A stretch of DNA of 64,000 nucleotides, from NCBI GenBank assembly GCA_938074605.1, contig CALJEI010000006.1, positions 124,001 through 188,000 of the forward strand, read 5' to 3'. The position numbers and the translations under genes are program-made. Below, in pieces: positions 25,891-35,418 of this stretch (position 1 is the stretch's first letter; each line of letters begins with the position of its first letter). The notes under the pieces were generated by a model. The model saw only the letters and a program-made list of their open reading frames with translations, searched no databases and had not been told where the DNA came from. Origin of the DNA: an uncultured Ignisphaera sp. (GTDB lineage: Archaea; Thermoproteota; Thermoprotei_A; Sulfolobales; Ignisphaeraceae).

Positions 25891-26001
25891 GTGGGCTGCG
25901 GCCCCTCTCGGAAGCCACAGCCCCACCTAACGTGGCTGGCTTAACTTCCGGGTTCTGATGAGTCCGGGTGTTACCCAGCCACTATGGCCGGGTCGGGCCA
26001 C
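25871..26001 (-). rRNA. rrf: 5S ribosomal RNA
   Basis: Read on the minus strand the 131-nt segment begins GTGGCCCGACCCGG and ends GGGATCGGGCCGC; the two ends pair over nine bases to form helix I. The middle contains CACCCGGACTCAT and AACCCGGAAGTTAAGCC, the conserved archaeal loop B/C and helix III sequences. It is far from any 16S or 23S gene in this window. It is markedly GC-richer than its surroundings, as usual for hyperthermophile stable RNA. Confidence 0.97.
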
Positions 26002-26022
26002 AGACGATAGTACTATGACATA

Positions 26023-26031
26023 GTTTAAAAG
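26023..26031 (-). promoter_or_regulatory. TATA box for 5S rRNA
   Basis: The minus strand reads CTTTTAAAC 22-30 bases upstream of the mature 5S 5' end at 26001, the exact spacing for a transcript starting at or near the mature end. Confidence 0.6.
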
Positions 26032-26036
26032 CTTTA

Positions 26037-26351
26037 CTATCTTTTCTCTTTGGTCTCCTTTACTGTTAGCGGTACCACATATATTTTTTCTATCACTATG
26101 TTAGAATTGCATTTAGGACATAAGCCATCAATTTTACCTATGAAGTCTCCCTCTCTAAATTCACGTTCTAACATATAATCATTGTTTATGCATGATGCTA
26201 TTGTTATTGTTTTTAGTGGCTGATCTTGTAACTCACTTCTATTTCTTTTCATCATATAGCCTAAGCCAAATCTTAATAGATATATTAGTATAGCTGAAAA
26301 AAATACTATAAGTATTATTGTGAGGATATTGCTATCTATTTGTAGATACAT
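26037..26351 (-). CDS. Small single-span membrane protein with zinc-ribbon-like pair
   Basis: A 104-residue protein with one hydrophobic segment (about residues 9-31) and a polar C-terminal domain containing CPKC near residue 84 and a single Cys near 55. I do not recognise the family. Its ATG overlaps the stop of the DUF1512 gene in a TAATG arrangement, so it is translationally coupled to that protein and probably works with it at the membrane. Confidence 0.68.
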   Translation of the reverse strand: MYLQIDSNILTIILIVFFSAILIYLLRFGLGYMMKRNRSELQDQPLKTITIASCINNDYMLEREFREGDFIGKIDGLCPKCNSNIVIEKIYVVPLTVKETKEKR

Positions 26352-27346
26352 TAATATACACCCACACTATTTCCTATACCAGCAACAATTATATTGTCTC
26401 CCGGTTTCGTTCTAGTTTTTATTATATCTAATACTTTTTGATAAGCTTTGTCAATACTATCAGCAATCTCCTTAGACATTGGTTTTATTGCTTCATCAAT
26501 ACCCATTTTAATTATAACGGCATCTAGAGGTGCACCACATTTTACAGCAATCCTCTCTATTTCTATTTTTTCAGGGCCAGGGTCCCCTATAGCAGCCCCT
26601 GAACCTTCAGATATAGATCCTGATTGCTCACCTTCAAGCTTTAAAGCGGCATCTACTGTTATAATCCTTGCAATATTATATGAAAGCATTTCAGCAATTT
26701 TATAAACCCCCTTACCAGGTCTACCTACAGTAGCTCCAGGACCTTTTGCCTTAACAATATAGACATTTCTTCCTTCTATATTAATTAGTGAATAAACTGT
26801 ATCTTCATCTATATCTATCCTAGGGCTAAGGCTGGCCAGCTTGAATGCTACCATAGGTCCAGCTGAATCTCCTATTGGGATACCTCTAAATACTCCATCT
26901 ATTGCTTTTGTGTATGGTATTAACTCCTTTACAAGCTGTGGTAATTGTAAGTAGAGTTGCATTAGTAGAATCCAGTTTTCATATTTTTTGCCAAGTAAGT
27001 AATAGTGTCTTAAAATTTTAAATACTATAAATAGAGCAGATGCGATGGCTAGAGAAACTGCCACATTGTTTAGTGTATGTCTACTTACATTTGGCATGAA
27101 TTTCTCTAAGTCCTTCTTAAATTTATCTTCATTATTAGTTATCATGTGATCTAACCTCTTGATGATATCTATAGGCTCTATGGATACAGGTTCTATGACG
27201 AAATAGTTGTCAAGAACGCCATTAATGACGTTATCAGGCTCCTTAATACCTAATCTATTGAGATAGTTCTTTACCTTATTAATACTCTCCTTTACTAGCG
27301 TCTCTATAAGTATTAAACGTGCGGCAACACCCCTTTCATATCTCAT
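26351..27346 (-). CDS. DUF1512 family protein; likely start lies upstream
   Basis: A 331-residue archaeal DUF1512 protein as drawn from ATG 27346. The conserved C-terminal half has GPMVAFKLAS, a glycine-rich KGPGATVGRPGKGVYKI segment and the final GDNIIVAGIGNSVGVY. The reading frame stays open for 43 codons upstream and encodes a hydrophobic membrane-span-like stretch (NTILSILFWAVFILYFL), yet contains no ATG, GTG or TTG. A GGTGA box lies seven bases before an in-frame ATA at 27433, and a CTG occurs at 27463. The true protein is probably about 360-370 residues. Function unknown. Confidence 0.85.
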   Translation of the reverse strand: MRYERGVAARLILIETLVKESINKVKNYLNRLGIKEPDNVINGVLDNYFVIEPVSIEPIDIIKRLDHMITNNEDKFKKDLEKFMPNVSRHTLNNVAVSLAIASALFIVFKILRHYYLLGKKYENWILLMQLYLQLPQLVKELIPYTKAIDGVFRGIPIGDSAGPMVAFKLASLSPRIDIDEDTVYSLINIEGRNVYIVKAKGPGATVGRPGKGVYKIAEMLSYNIARIITVDAALKLEGEQSGSISEGSGAAIGDPGPEKIEIERIAVKCGAPLDAVIIKMGIDEAIKPMSKEIADSIDKAYQKVLDIIKTRTKPGDNIIVAGIGNSVGVY

Positions 27347-27569
27347 AAACTGTGTTTTCTGTGGTAAATCTGTTAGAAAATAGAGTATGAATACAGCCCA
27401 AAATAGTATTGATAATATAGTGTTTAAATTTATTCCACCTTCACCGTTAGAGAGGGGTAACAGTGGAATCGTACTTCAACACCATGATTTGTGTCTTTAT
27501 GTCAGATAAAAGCTTAGTACTATAGGGTTATTAAACTAATGTTAACATCATCATATAGATTGAGTAATT

Positions 27570-28487
27570 TTAACAGTTATCTGTTAAAATAATTTTCTCA
27601 CCATTGTTACCAATTAATACTGTATGTTCATACTGGGCTACCAAACCTCTAGTCCTCTCTACAAGTACAGGATAGCTTATAGCCAACCCTTGAGAGAGAA
27701 GGACTTTGATGATTTTGGTTAACAATTCTAACTCATATATATTTGTATACCACCGTAGGGCAAATGGCAGAGCCCTTCTCTCACTATATATTGTATTGAA
27801 TAGTGTCTGAATATCGTTACTAAGCTTGTTTAACTTCTTAGGATTTAACTTAAGAGAATATATTGTGATTTTACTACTATTTTCAACATACCCTACACCT
27901 GTTGTTGCAAACGGTTCTATTGCATATACATTGCCAACTTTAAAGCTTCCAAAATTCATTCTATCTCTAAAATTGGGGATTACTTCACCAGAATGCAGTA
28001 CGTATCTGTCTACGCTATGACCACTTAGATTATATATGGGGTTATAGCCATAATTCTTTATGGTGTTATTAATGATATTGCCAACTTCACTAAATTTAAT
28101 CCCCTTATCAACAATTTTAATAGCTTTCTCAACAGCCTCTTTAGCAGCTTCAGCTAGAGTTATATATTTGTCGTCGAAGACTATTGTTGAAGCTGTATCA
28201 GCTATATAGCCATCTACATGAACCCCTATGTCAACTTTAACAATGGAATTATCTGTGATTATCGATTTATCGTCTGGTTCAGGGGTATAATGAGCGGCAA
28301 TGCTATTGATAGAAATATTTGTAGGAAAAGCAGGTATGCCACCATATTCACTAATTTTCTGCTCAATATATTTAGCAACGTCTATAAGACTCATACCCAC
28401 TTTAATATATCTTTCAGCTTCTTTTCTTATAATGCATGCTATTCTACCTGCTTTTATATACTTCTGAATGGCTTCATCATCTAGCAT
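27570..28487 (-). CDS. map: Methionine aminopeptidase (type 2)
   Basis: About 305 residues, the archaeal/eukaryotic MetAP2 class that removes initiator methionine. Metal ligands are visible in VKVDIGVHVDGYIADTAST (two Asp near residues 80-92), NLSGHSVDRYVLHSG (His near 150), AIEPFATTG (Glu near 185) and the final YEHTVLIG (Glu). A helical insertion typical of type 2 lies before the C-terminal strand. ATG 28487 with GGATG ahead is preferred over 28496. Confidence 0.94.
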   Translation of the reverse strand: MLDDEAIQKYIKAGRIACIIRKEAERYIKVGMSLIDVAKYIEQKISEYGGIPAFPTNISINSIAAHYTPEPDDKSIITDNSIVKVDIGVHVDGYIADTASTIVFDDKYITLAEAAKEAVEKAIKIVDKGIKFSEVGNIINNTIKNYGYNPIYNLSGHSVDRYVLHSGEVIPNFRDRMNFGSFKVGNVYAIEPFATTGVGYVENSSKITIYSLKLNPKKLNKLSNDIQTLFNTIYSERRALPFALRWYTNIYELELLTKIIKVLLSQGLAISYPVLVERTRGLVAQYEHTVLIGNNGEKIILTDNC

Positions 28488-28592
28488 AATATACATCCAT
28501 AAAGTTTTTCACTATAAAAATATTTTACTTCTGAAATAAGTATTTTGTTACCTAGATTGAAAATATTTTGTAGCTATTGATGGTGATTAAGA

Positions 28593-29291
28593 ATGGTTAA
28601 CATAAGATGGTTAGGCCATGCTGCATTTGTAATAGAGCTTGATAATGAGATATTTTTGATTGATCCATGGATAACAAACCCTTTATCACCATATAAAAGT
28701 ATAGATAGTTTTATAAAGGATTATCCTAGGATACACTATATAGTTGTAACACATGATCATGGCGATCATGTGGGAGAGACTATAGAACTTTTAAAGAGGT
28801 ATAAAGATGCAAGGATATGTGCTGTTTTTGAATTAGCTGAGTATTTAGCTAGTGAGGCAAAGGCTATCGATAGATCAATACCGGGAAATATTGGAGGTCC
28901 TATAAAGCTTAGTGAGTTAACAACACTGGTATTTACCCCCGCATATCACAGCTCCTCTAGAGGTGCACCAAGTGGTATAATTCTTTTGTCAAGAGACTTT
29001 TCCATCTACCATGCTGGTGATACAGGGCTATTTAGTGAAATGGTATTGATATCAGAATTGTATAGACCTTTAGTAGCACTTCTTCCAATAGGAGGCTACT
29101 TCACAATGGGCTTAAAGGAGGCTATTAAAGCAATTGAATTACTTAAACCACAGTATGTCATACCAATGCATTATAATACATTTGATGTAATTAAGGCGGA
29201 CCCTACAGAGCTTCAGAAAATGGTTAAAGATAGAGGGCTAAGTACAACAGTAATAATATTTCAACCTGGAGAAACATATAATTTTAAATAA
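28593..29291 (+). CDS. UPF0173-type metallo-beta-lactamase-fold hydrolase
   Basis: A 232-residue MBL-fold protein of the UPF0173 group. Metal-binding motifs are THDHGDHVGE near residue 53, AYHSS near 117, YHAGDTGLF near 138 and the late PMHYNTFD near 192. The substrate is unknown. It is divergent from methionine aminopeptidase and followed by a long gene-free stretch. Confidence 0.92.
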   Translation: MVNIRWLGHAAFVIELDNEIFLIDPWITNPLSPYKSIDSFIKDYPRIHYIVVTHDHGDHVGETIELLKRYKDARICAVFELAEYLASEAKAIDRSIPGNIGGPIKLSELTTLVFTPAYHSSSRGAPSGIILLSRDFSIYHAGDTGLFSEMVLISELYRPLVALLPIGGYFTMGLKEAIKAIELLKPQYVIPMHYNTFDVIKADPTELQKMVKDRGLSTTVIIFQPGETYNFK

Positions 29292-29747
29292 TAGACTTCT
29301 GCACTAAACTGTCTATCTACTAGCAAACTACTCAGCTCTTTCTACCTAGAAGTTATTCCTCTAGCTCTCCAATTTTTAATGAAATGTTTAAGGTTATTAG
29401 CTTTTTCATGTCCTTGGCGCTATAGAAATGTGGCTTACATTCATAGTGTACATAGAGTAGGTATTTCTACTGATGATATACTTAAAGTAAGGTGGATCTA
29501 TTAAATTTAATTTTGATACAAAATATATTCTCCTACAGATAGAAGTAGGCATCATCCTAATGGTAAAAAAGAGATATAGATGGTAGCAGTTCTCTTTTAG
29601 ATGGATTTTATTGTCTATTGCTGAAATGGATGGCATGATATTGTGAAACTATGGGTTGTAAGATGAAAATAAGAACATAAAAATATAAATACCCTATCAA
29701 TATGAGAGTATAGATACCAAAACACCTAGATATTATGGGGGTTATAT
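29292..29747. other. Gene-free interval and pheS promoter
   Basis: About 455 bases. The only feature I can support is a TATA box AAATATAAAT at 29680-29690, about 60 bases before the inferred pheS start, and a GGGGG box at 29737-29741. A minus-strand open frame of 76 codons (29406-29636) has no protein-like composition and is not called. Confidence 0.5.
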
Positions 29748-31262
29748 ATTGTTTTAGAAAGGCGGTTAGAACCATTATCAAGGAGTGAAATAGAGTTACT
29801 TAAAAAGCTTATTGAAATAGGTAAACCAGTAGAGCTATCTGAACTTGCAGACAGATATAGAATGCCTCTAGCAACTCTCTCATCAATAGTTGAGCTTCTA
29901 AAATCTAAAAGTATTGTAGTAGTTGAAGAGACTGAAAAGATATATGGTACACTCTCTAGAGAGGGTCTTGAATACATTGATATGCTACCTGAGGAAAAAG
30001 TTGTGTTACTTTTAAAAGAATTAGGTGGGAATGCGTCAATAGATAAAATTGAAAGTGTTTTAGGCAAGGAACAGGCAAACATTGGTATAGCGTGGGCTAT
30101 AAGAAGAGGATGGATTGTAGTAGAGAAGGGGGATATAAGGTTAAAGGAATTTAAATTTCTTGAAGAGCATCATAAGATGCTTCAAATGTTCACCAATACA
30201 CGTGAAGTTCCACAGGCACTTTTAGAAGATAGAGTGTTTCAGGAACTTGTTAAAAGAAAACTTATAGTTCTCTCGAAGAAGAGAATTAAGGTAGTTAAAC
30301 TTACAATTAGTGTGGATGAAGCATTAAAGATTATTGAACATGGTGAAGGCATCTCTAGGCTAACACGTGATGTAATTGTAAATAGATTATGGATGAAAGC
30401 AAAAATTAAACCGTATAATATCGAGGCTTTACCCCCCATTAAATATAGTGGTAAGAATCATTTCTTTAAAGAATTCATAGAAATGTTGAGGGAGATTATG
30501 GAAAGTTTAGGTTTTAGTGAGGTAAAAGACGATTATGTTATACCAGAGCTGTGGAACTTCGATATACTTTTCCAGGCACAGGATCATCCATCAAGGGATA
30601 TTCATGATATTCTTATAGTTGAAGGTGATGCAGATTTATCAGAATATATAGATGTTGTTGAAAGGACCAAGAGAGTTCATGAAGAGGGTGGTGCTAGTGG
30701 TAGTATTGGATGGGGATATGGATGGAGTCTAAAGAAGGCTTCAAAATTGATATTGAGATCTCATACCACGGCTGTTACAGCTAGATATTTAATATCCTAT
30801 AGCAAGCCTCCTGTAAGACTATATACAATTGATAGAGTTTTCAGAAGAGATAATCCAGATGCAAGACATCTACCAGAATTTACTAATTTTGATGGAGTTA
30901 TTATGGAGGAAGATTTTAACTTTAGAAAGCTCCTTGGGCTACTTAGCCAAATACTAAGACATCTAGGTATTAAGAAGTTTAAATTTAAACCAGCATACTT
31001 TCCATTTACGGAGCCAAGTGTTGAGGGCTATGGATATGTAGCTGGCTATGGATGGATTGAGGTATTTGGCGCTGGTATGTTTCGCCCTGAAGTTCTAGAA
31101 ATACTTGGTGTAAAGCACCCTGTTGGTGCATGGGGAATGGGGGTGGAGAGGCTAGCTATGGTTGTATATGGTGTAGAAGATATTAGGCTACTATTTTCAA
31201 AAGATATAGAGTTTGTTAGAAGGTTCCCTATAATTAGGATAGATAGATTAGGGGGCGTATAA
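29748..31262 (+). CDS. pheS: Phenylalanyl-tRNA synthetase alpha subunit, probable non-standard start
   Basis: The catalytic subunit of PheRS. The first ATG in frame is at 29862, but the winged-helix domain typical of archaeal/eukaryotic PheS clearly extends upstream (LSRSEIELLKKLIEIGK, then PVELSELADRYRM), giving about 504 residues. No ATG, GTG or TTG exists between the upstream stop at 29727 and 29862. A GGGGG box lies six bases before an in-frame ATT at 29748. Catalytic motifs include DHPSRDIHD, the Gly-rich GASGSIGWGYGW and GAGMFRPEVLE. pheT follows after two bases. Confidence 0.9.
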   Translation: MVLERRLEPLSRSEIELLKKLIEIGKPVELSELADRYRMPLATLSSIVELLKSKSIVVVEETEKIYGTLSREGLEYIDMLPEEKVVLLLKELGGNASIDKIESVLGKEQANIGIAWAIRRGWIVVEKGDIRLKEFKFLEEHHKMLQMFTNTREVPQALLEDRVFQELVKRKLIVLSKKRIKVVKLTISVDEALKIIEHGEGISRLTRDVIVNRLWMKAKIKPYNIEALPPIKYSGKNHFFKEFIEMLREIMESLGFSEVKDDYVIPELWNFDILFQAQDHPSRDIHDILIVEGDADLSEYIDVVERTKRVHEEGGASGSIGWGYGWSLKKASKLILRSHTTAVTARYLISYSKPPVRLYTIDRVFRRDNPDARHLPEFTNFDGVIMEEDFNFRKLLGLLSQILRHLGIKKFKFKPAYFPFTEPSVEGYGYVAGYGWIEVFGAGMFRPEVLEILGVKHPVGAWGMGVERLAMVVYGVEDIRLLFSKDIEFVRRFPIIRIDRLGGV

Positions 31263-31264
31263 AT

Positions 31265-32932
31265 ATGCCTGTAGTTAGAGCTAAATTGTCTAGACTACTT
31301 GGATTAATTGGTATAGATAGTGTTGATTTACTGCAGGATATATTATTTAATTTAAAGTGTGAATCTGAGATTGAAGGGGAAGAAATATCCATAGAGGTTC
31401 AAAGCGATAGAATTGATATGTTTTCAGTTGAAGGAATAGCATATGCTGTAAGGCTCTATTTGGAGATGGCCAAGCCATCTATAATAGGGATTACTGATAA
31501 AGTGTTTAGAGTATATGTGGATGCACCAGTAAAGAGACCATATATAGCTATTGCAGCAGTTAAAAATATCAATCTAGATGAGGAGTTATTGAGAGACTTA
31601 ATAGAATTCCAAGAAAGGCTACATACAACCTTTGGAAGAAGTAGAAGAAAAGTTGCTATAGGCCTTCATGACCTTGACAAACTACCCTCTAACACTATAT
31701 ACTATAGAGATATAGATATAGATCAGACATTTATGATTCCACTACATGACTACAGAAAAATGAGTATAAGGGATGTACTAAAAACTACTGAACAGGGTGT
31801 GGTATATGGGTCTATATCCATCAATAATAATATGCATCCAGCAATACTCTCTGGAGATGAGGTGATATCACTACCTCCGGTCATAAATAGTAATATAACA
31901 AGGCTAGAACCATCCACAAGAAATATTCTAATAGATGTTACTGGAACAGATATAAAGGCTGTTGAAGCAGTTCTAAATGCTATTATTCATACACTTACAG
32001 TATATAGTAATATTGTTGTTGCAGCTGAAATTATGTACCCCAATCAAAAATTAATTACACCAAATTTAGCGTGGAGGAAGATGGTTATTGATGTTGATTT
32101 TATTTCTAAGTGGCTTGGTCTTGAAAAAGAATATATACACTCTAAAGCTACCACAGCACTAATGAAAATGGGATATATGCTAAATAATGTTGGTGAAAAA
32201 CACATTGAGGTGTTAGTACCGTACTATCGTTCAGATATATTGCATCAAGTTGATATTGTTGAGGATATAGCTATAGGGATAGGCTATGGTAGTATTACAC
32301 CAGAACCTGTTACAGCTATAGAGATGGAGGGTGAGAGAATAATTGATAGGGCTATCACTAGAGCTTTAAGAAAGGTTTTAGTGGGTTTGGGATATGTAGA
32401 AACAAATACCTTGACGATGGTGCCATCGAAGTTTTTAGAGCTTATAGGTGTAGGTGATTTTATTAAGATAGTTAACTCACCGTCTATGGAAATGGATGCT
32501 TTGAGAAATAGTTTATTGCAATCTCTGCTAATTCTCTTAGTCAATTCGCAGCATTTAGTTTTACCTATAAAACTATTTGAGATAGGCGATGTTATTTTAA
32601 GATGTGATGAATGCTATAATAAGTGGGTTAATGAGCAGAGAATTGCATGGGTTATTATGGATAGCGAGATAAAGTTTGAAGAAATACATGCAGATCTATA
32701 TGTAATTTTAAGAGAGTTAATGTTAGACGGTATTGCCGCTATAAAAAGGTGTTCCAGAACATCTTTCATTAATGGTAGATGTGGATGTATTGAAATAGAC
32801 GGTGAAGTTATTGGTGTAATAGGTGAATTGGATCCAGAAATACTTTTAAAAATCGGTATAGAGTATCCAGTAGCTGGTGTTGAATTATCAGTGGATAAAT
32901 TGTCTACAATTCTTAAACCCAGGAAAAACTAA
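31265..32932 (+). CDS. pheT: Phenylalanyl-tRNA synthetase beta subunit
   Basis: A 555-residue archaeal-type beta subunit that binds the alpha subunit, supports editing and positions tRNA-Phe. It opens with PVVRAKLSRLLGL, contains the B3/B4 editing domain (SIRDVLKTTEQGVVYGSI region) and ends with the catalytic-like but inactive domain (EIGDVILRCDEC, then GELDPEILLKIGIEYPVAGVEL). It is the second gene of a pheS-pheT operon; tyrS follows 49 bases on. Confidence 0.95.
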   Translation: MPVVRAKLSRLLGLIGIDSVDLLQDILFNLKCESEIEGEEISIEVQSDRIDMFSVEGIAYAVRLYLEMAKPSIIGITDKVFRVYVDAPVKRPYIAIAAVKNINLDEELLRDLIEFQERLHTTFGRSRRKVAIGLHDLDKLPSNTIYYRDIDIDQTFMIPLHDYRKMSIRDVLKTTEQGVVYGSISINNNMHPAILSGDEVISLPPVINSNITRLEPSTRNILIDVTGTDIKAVEAVLNAIIHTLTVYSNIVVAAEIMYPNQKLITPNLAWRKMVIDVDFISKWLGLEKEYIHSKATTALMKMGYMLNNVGEKHIEVLVPYYRSDILHQVDIVEDIAIGIGYGSITPEPVTAIEMEGERIIDRAITRALRKVLVGLGYVETNTLTMVPSKFLELIGVGDFIKIVNSPSMEMDALRNSLLQSLLILLVNSQHLVLPIKLFEIGDVILRCDECYNKWVNEQRIAWVIMDSEIKFEEIHADLYVILRELMLDGIAAIKRCSRTSFINGRCGCIEIDGEVIGVIGELDPEILLKIGIEYPVAGVELSVDKLSTILKPRKN

Positions 32933-32981
32933 AATACTATTAAAATGTGCCGAGTCATATATTCTAGAGTAGGGTGTTGGA

Positions 32982-34067
32982 ATGGATATAGATAAAAAGA
33001 TTAGCATAATTAAAAGGAATACTGTTGAAATTGTTACTGAAGAAGAACTTAGATCGCTACTTAGTGGGGGTGGAAGACTCAGAGGGTACATAGGGTTTGA
33101 GCCCAGTGGCATTTTTCATATAGGCTGGCTTATATGGGGCTACAAGTTTAAGGATTTAGTTGATGTGGATATTGAGATGATTTTATATGCTGCTACATGG
33201 CATGCATGGATAAATGATAAACTTGGCGGTAGAATTGAATTAATAAGAGCTGCAGCTAAGCATGTTGTAAGAGTGCTAGAGGCTTTAGGGGTTAATATGG
33301 CAAGAGTTAAAGTAGTGTATTCAGATGAACTTGTTAATAAGATGAGTTATTGGGAGAAGGTGCTAAGAATTGCAAAGAATGCCAGCTTAAGTAGGGTTAA
33401 GAGAGCCTTAACCATTATGGGTAGAAGAGCAGATGAGGCAGAGTTAGATTTTTCTAAACTTATATATCCATTGATGCAAGTGGCAGATATATTTGAAATG
33501 GACTTAGATATAGCACTTGGAGGAATAGACCAAAGGAAAGCCCATATGCTAGCAAGAGATGTTGCTGAGAAACTAGGTTTTAAAAAGCCTGTGGCTATAC
33601 ATACTCCTCTACTTCCATCGTTAAAGGGTATAAGTAAGATGGCTTCTGAAGGCATGGAAATTGATGAGATGATGTCTGAAATCAAGATGAGTAAGTCCAG
33701 ACCTGATGAAGCATTATTCATTATCGATGATGATGAAACGATAAGGAGGAAGATAAGGGGAGCTTATTGTCCACCAAAGGAGGTGGAAAATAACCCTATA
33801 CTCCATATAGCTAAATATATAGTATTTGGACAGGGGGAAAAGAAGCTTACAATTGTTCGTAAGCCTGAGTATGGAGGAAGCATTGATGTCTATAATTATA
33901 GTGAGCTTGAGGCAGTATATCGGGATGGAAAGCTCCATCCACTAGATTTAAAGAATGCTATAGCAGATGAGCTTATAAAGATTATTAAGCCTATTAGAGA
34001 AGCTCTGTATAGCGAAAAAGATCTTTGGATGGAGCTTGGTGAAATAGAAAAAAGTGTCACAAGGTGA
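32982..34067 (+). CDS. tyrS: Tyrosyl-tRNA synthetase
   Basis: A 361-residue class I synthetase. The HIGH-like motif is PSGIFHIGWLIWG near residue 42, the tyrosine-binding segment contains ALGGIDQRKAHMLARD near 178, and the KMSKS loop is EIKMSKSRPDEA near 231. Length and the missing C-terminal S4 domain fit archaeal TyrRS. It is preceded closely by pheT and followed by dnaG, a likely cotranscribed set. Confidence 0.95.
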   Translation: MDIDKKISIIKRNTVEIVTEEELRSLLSGGGRLRGYIGFEPSGIFHIGWLIWGYKFKDLVDVDIEMILYAATWHAWINDKLGGRIELIRAAAKHVVRVLEALGVNMARVKVVYSDELVNKMSYWEKVLRIAKNASLSRVKRALTIMGRRADEAELDFSKLIYPLMQVADIFEMDLDIALGGIDQRKAHMLARDVAEKLGFKKPVAIHTPLLPSLKGISKMASEGMEIDEMMSEIKMSKSRPDEALFIIDDDETIRRKIRGAYCPPKEVENNPILHIAKYIVFGQGEKKLTIVRKPEYGGSIDVYNYSELEAVYRDGKLHPLDLKNAIADELIKIIKPIREALYSEKDLWMELGEIEKSVTR

Positions 34068-34096
34068 TATTTTAACTCAAATGAGGATTGAGTAGT

Positions 34097-35380
34097 ATGG
34101 CTAAATATATTGTAAGAGCAAAAATAGAAATTGAAGGAGAAGTGGAGAAGTCGGATATCATAGGAGCAATATTTGGATTTACAGAGGGTATGTTTGGTGA
34201 AGAGTTTGATTTAAGAGACCTTCAGGATAAGGGAAGGATAGGAAGAATAAGTGTTGACATAAAGTCTGAGAAGGGAAAAACTGTTGGCGAGATACTTATA
34301 CCATCTAATCTAGATAGAGTGGAAACAGCATTACTAGGAGCTATGATAGAAAGCATTGAGAAGGTGGGACCCTATCAAGCTAAGATACAGGTTATAGATA
34401 TTGTTGATGTTAGAGCTGAAAAGCTCAAGAAAATCGTAGAGAGAGCTTCAGAACTTGCTAAAAAATTCTTCATAGAGAAGACTCCTGATCTCAAGGAGGT
34501 ACTGGGGCATATATCTGAAAGTATTAGAATTGCAGAGCTGGTATTATATGGACCAGAGAAGCTACCAGCAGGACCAGATGTTGATGAGAATGACACTATA
34601 ATTATTGTAGAGGGTAGAGCGGATGTTGTAAACATGTTACGCTACGGCTATAGAAATGTTATAGCACTAGAGGGAGCTCATGGAGCAAAAATACCTGAGG
34701 CTATAGTCAAATTAGCAGCAAGAAAGAATGCTATTCTTTTTGTTGATGGAGATAGAATGGGAGAGCTAATAGCAAGAGATGTCATAAAGGTGGCAGACAT
34801 TGACTATGTCGCTAGAGCCCCACCTGGAAAGGAAGTTGAAGAATTGACTGGAAAAGAAATAGCTAAGGCTCTAAAGAATCTTATACCTGCTAAACAGTTT
34901 ATAGAGACAATAGAAAAAAGGGCTGTGGAAGTATCTCCAGAGACTCAGCAGCTACAGCCATCTGAACAAGTTCAACAGCCAAAGCAAGAGGCTATTGTTA
35001 TAGCCGAGTCGCAGCAGGCTATTGCTCCAATGCAAGAGATAAAAATTGAGGCCAAACCTACTGAAGCATTTGAAATACCTCTTACTGTAATCAATGAGGG
35101 AAAGAAACTCTTAGGGACATTAGAAGCAATACTATTCGATGATAATTGGAATACAATTGATAGAGTGTCGGTAAGGGATCTTGTTGAAAAGCTTCAGCAG
35201 CTAGACTATGGCAGAGTACAGGCAGTAGTTTTTGATGGTATAGTGACACAGAGACTCTTGGATGTAGCATCGTCAAAGGGCATCAAACTAATAATTGGGA
35301 TTAGAATAGGGAATATAGCAAAGAAGCCAGATAACATAATTGTTATGACGTTTCAAGATATATTTGGTGTAGTATCTTAA
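34097..35380 (+). CDS. dnaG: Archaeal DnaG primase-like protein
   Basis: About 427 residues with a central Toprim domain: IIIVEGRADVVNMLRYG near residue 168 and the acidic LFVDGDRMGE near 215. In archaea DnaG is associated with the RNA exosome through Csl4 (encoded at 6094) and can prime weakly. A Gln/Glu-rich, low-complexity linker (about residues 275-320) separates Toprim from the C-terminal domain. ATG 34097 is preferred because GAGGAT lies eight bases ahead; TTG 34088 is within that region. Confidence 0.93.
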   Translation: MAKYIVRAKIEIEGEVEKSDIIGAIFGFTEGMFGEEFDLRDLQDKGRIGRISVDIKSEKGKTVGEILIPSNLDRVETALLGAMIESIEKVGPYQAKIQVIDIVDVRAEKLKKIVERASELAKKFFIEKTPDLKEVLGHISESIRIAELVLYGPEKLPAGPDVDENDTIIIVEGRADVVNMLRYGYRNVIALEGAHGAKIPEAIVKLAARKNAILFVDGDRMGELIARDVIKVADIDYVARAPPGKEVEELTGKEIAKALKNLIPAKQFIETIEKRAVEVSPETQQLQPSEQVQQPKQEAIVIAESQQAIAPMQEIKIEAKPTEAFEIPLTVINEGKKLLGTLEAILFDDNWNTIDRVSVRDLVEKLQQLDYGRVQAVVFDGIVTQRLLDVASSKGIKLIIGIRIGNIAKKPDNIIVMTFQDIFGVVS

Positions 35381-35418
35381 AATATTCAACAACAAAAAAT
35401 TAAGTTCTGCATACCAAT

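Noticed and set aside
25955-25962. CTGATGAG on the plus strand, like a hammerhead ribozyme core
   Set aside because: It is the complement of a conserved part of the 5S rRNA and lacks the GAAA partner and stems.
27502-27554. Perfect ATGATGA (27548-27554) and CTGA (27502-27505) on the minus strand, as in a C/D box sRNA
   Set aside because: The 42 bases between them contain no recognisable D' or C' box, and the guide length would be abnormal.
29406-29636. A 76-codon minus-strand open frame
   Set aside because: Its composition is irregular, it has no family resemblance or ribosome binding site, and it lies in a promoter-containing interval.
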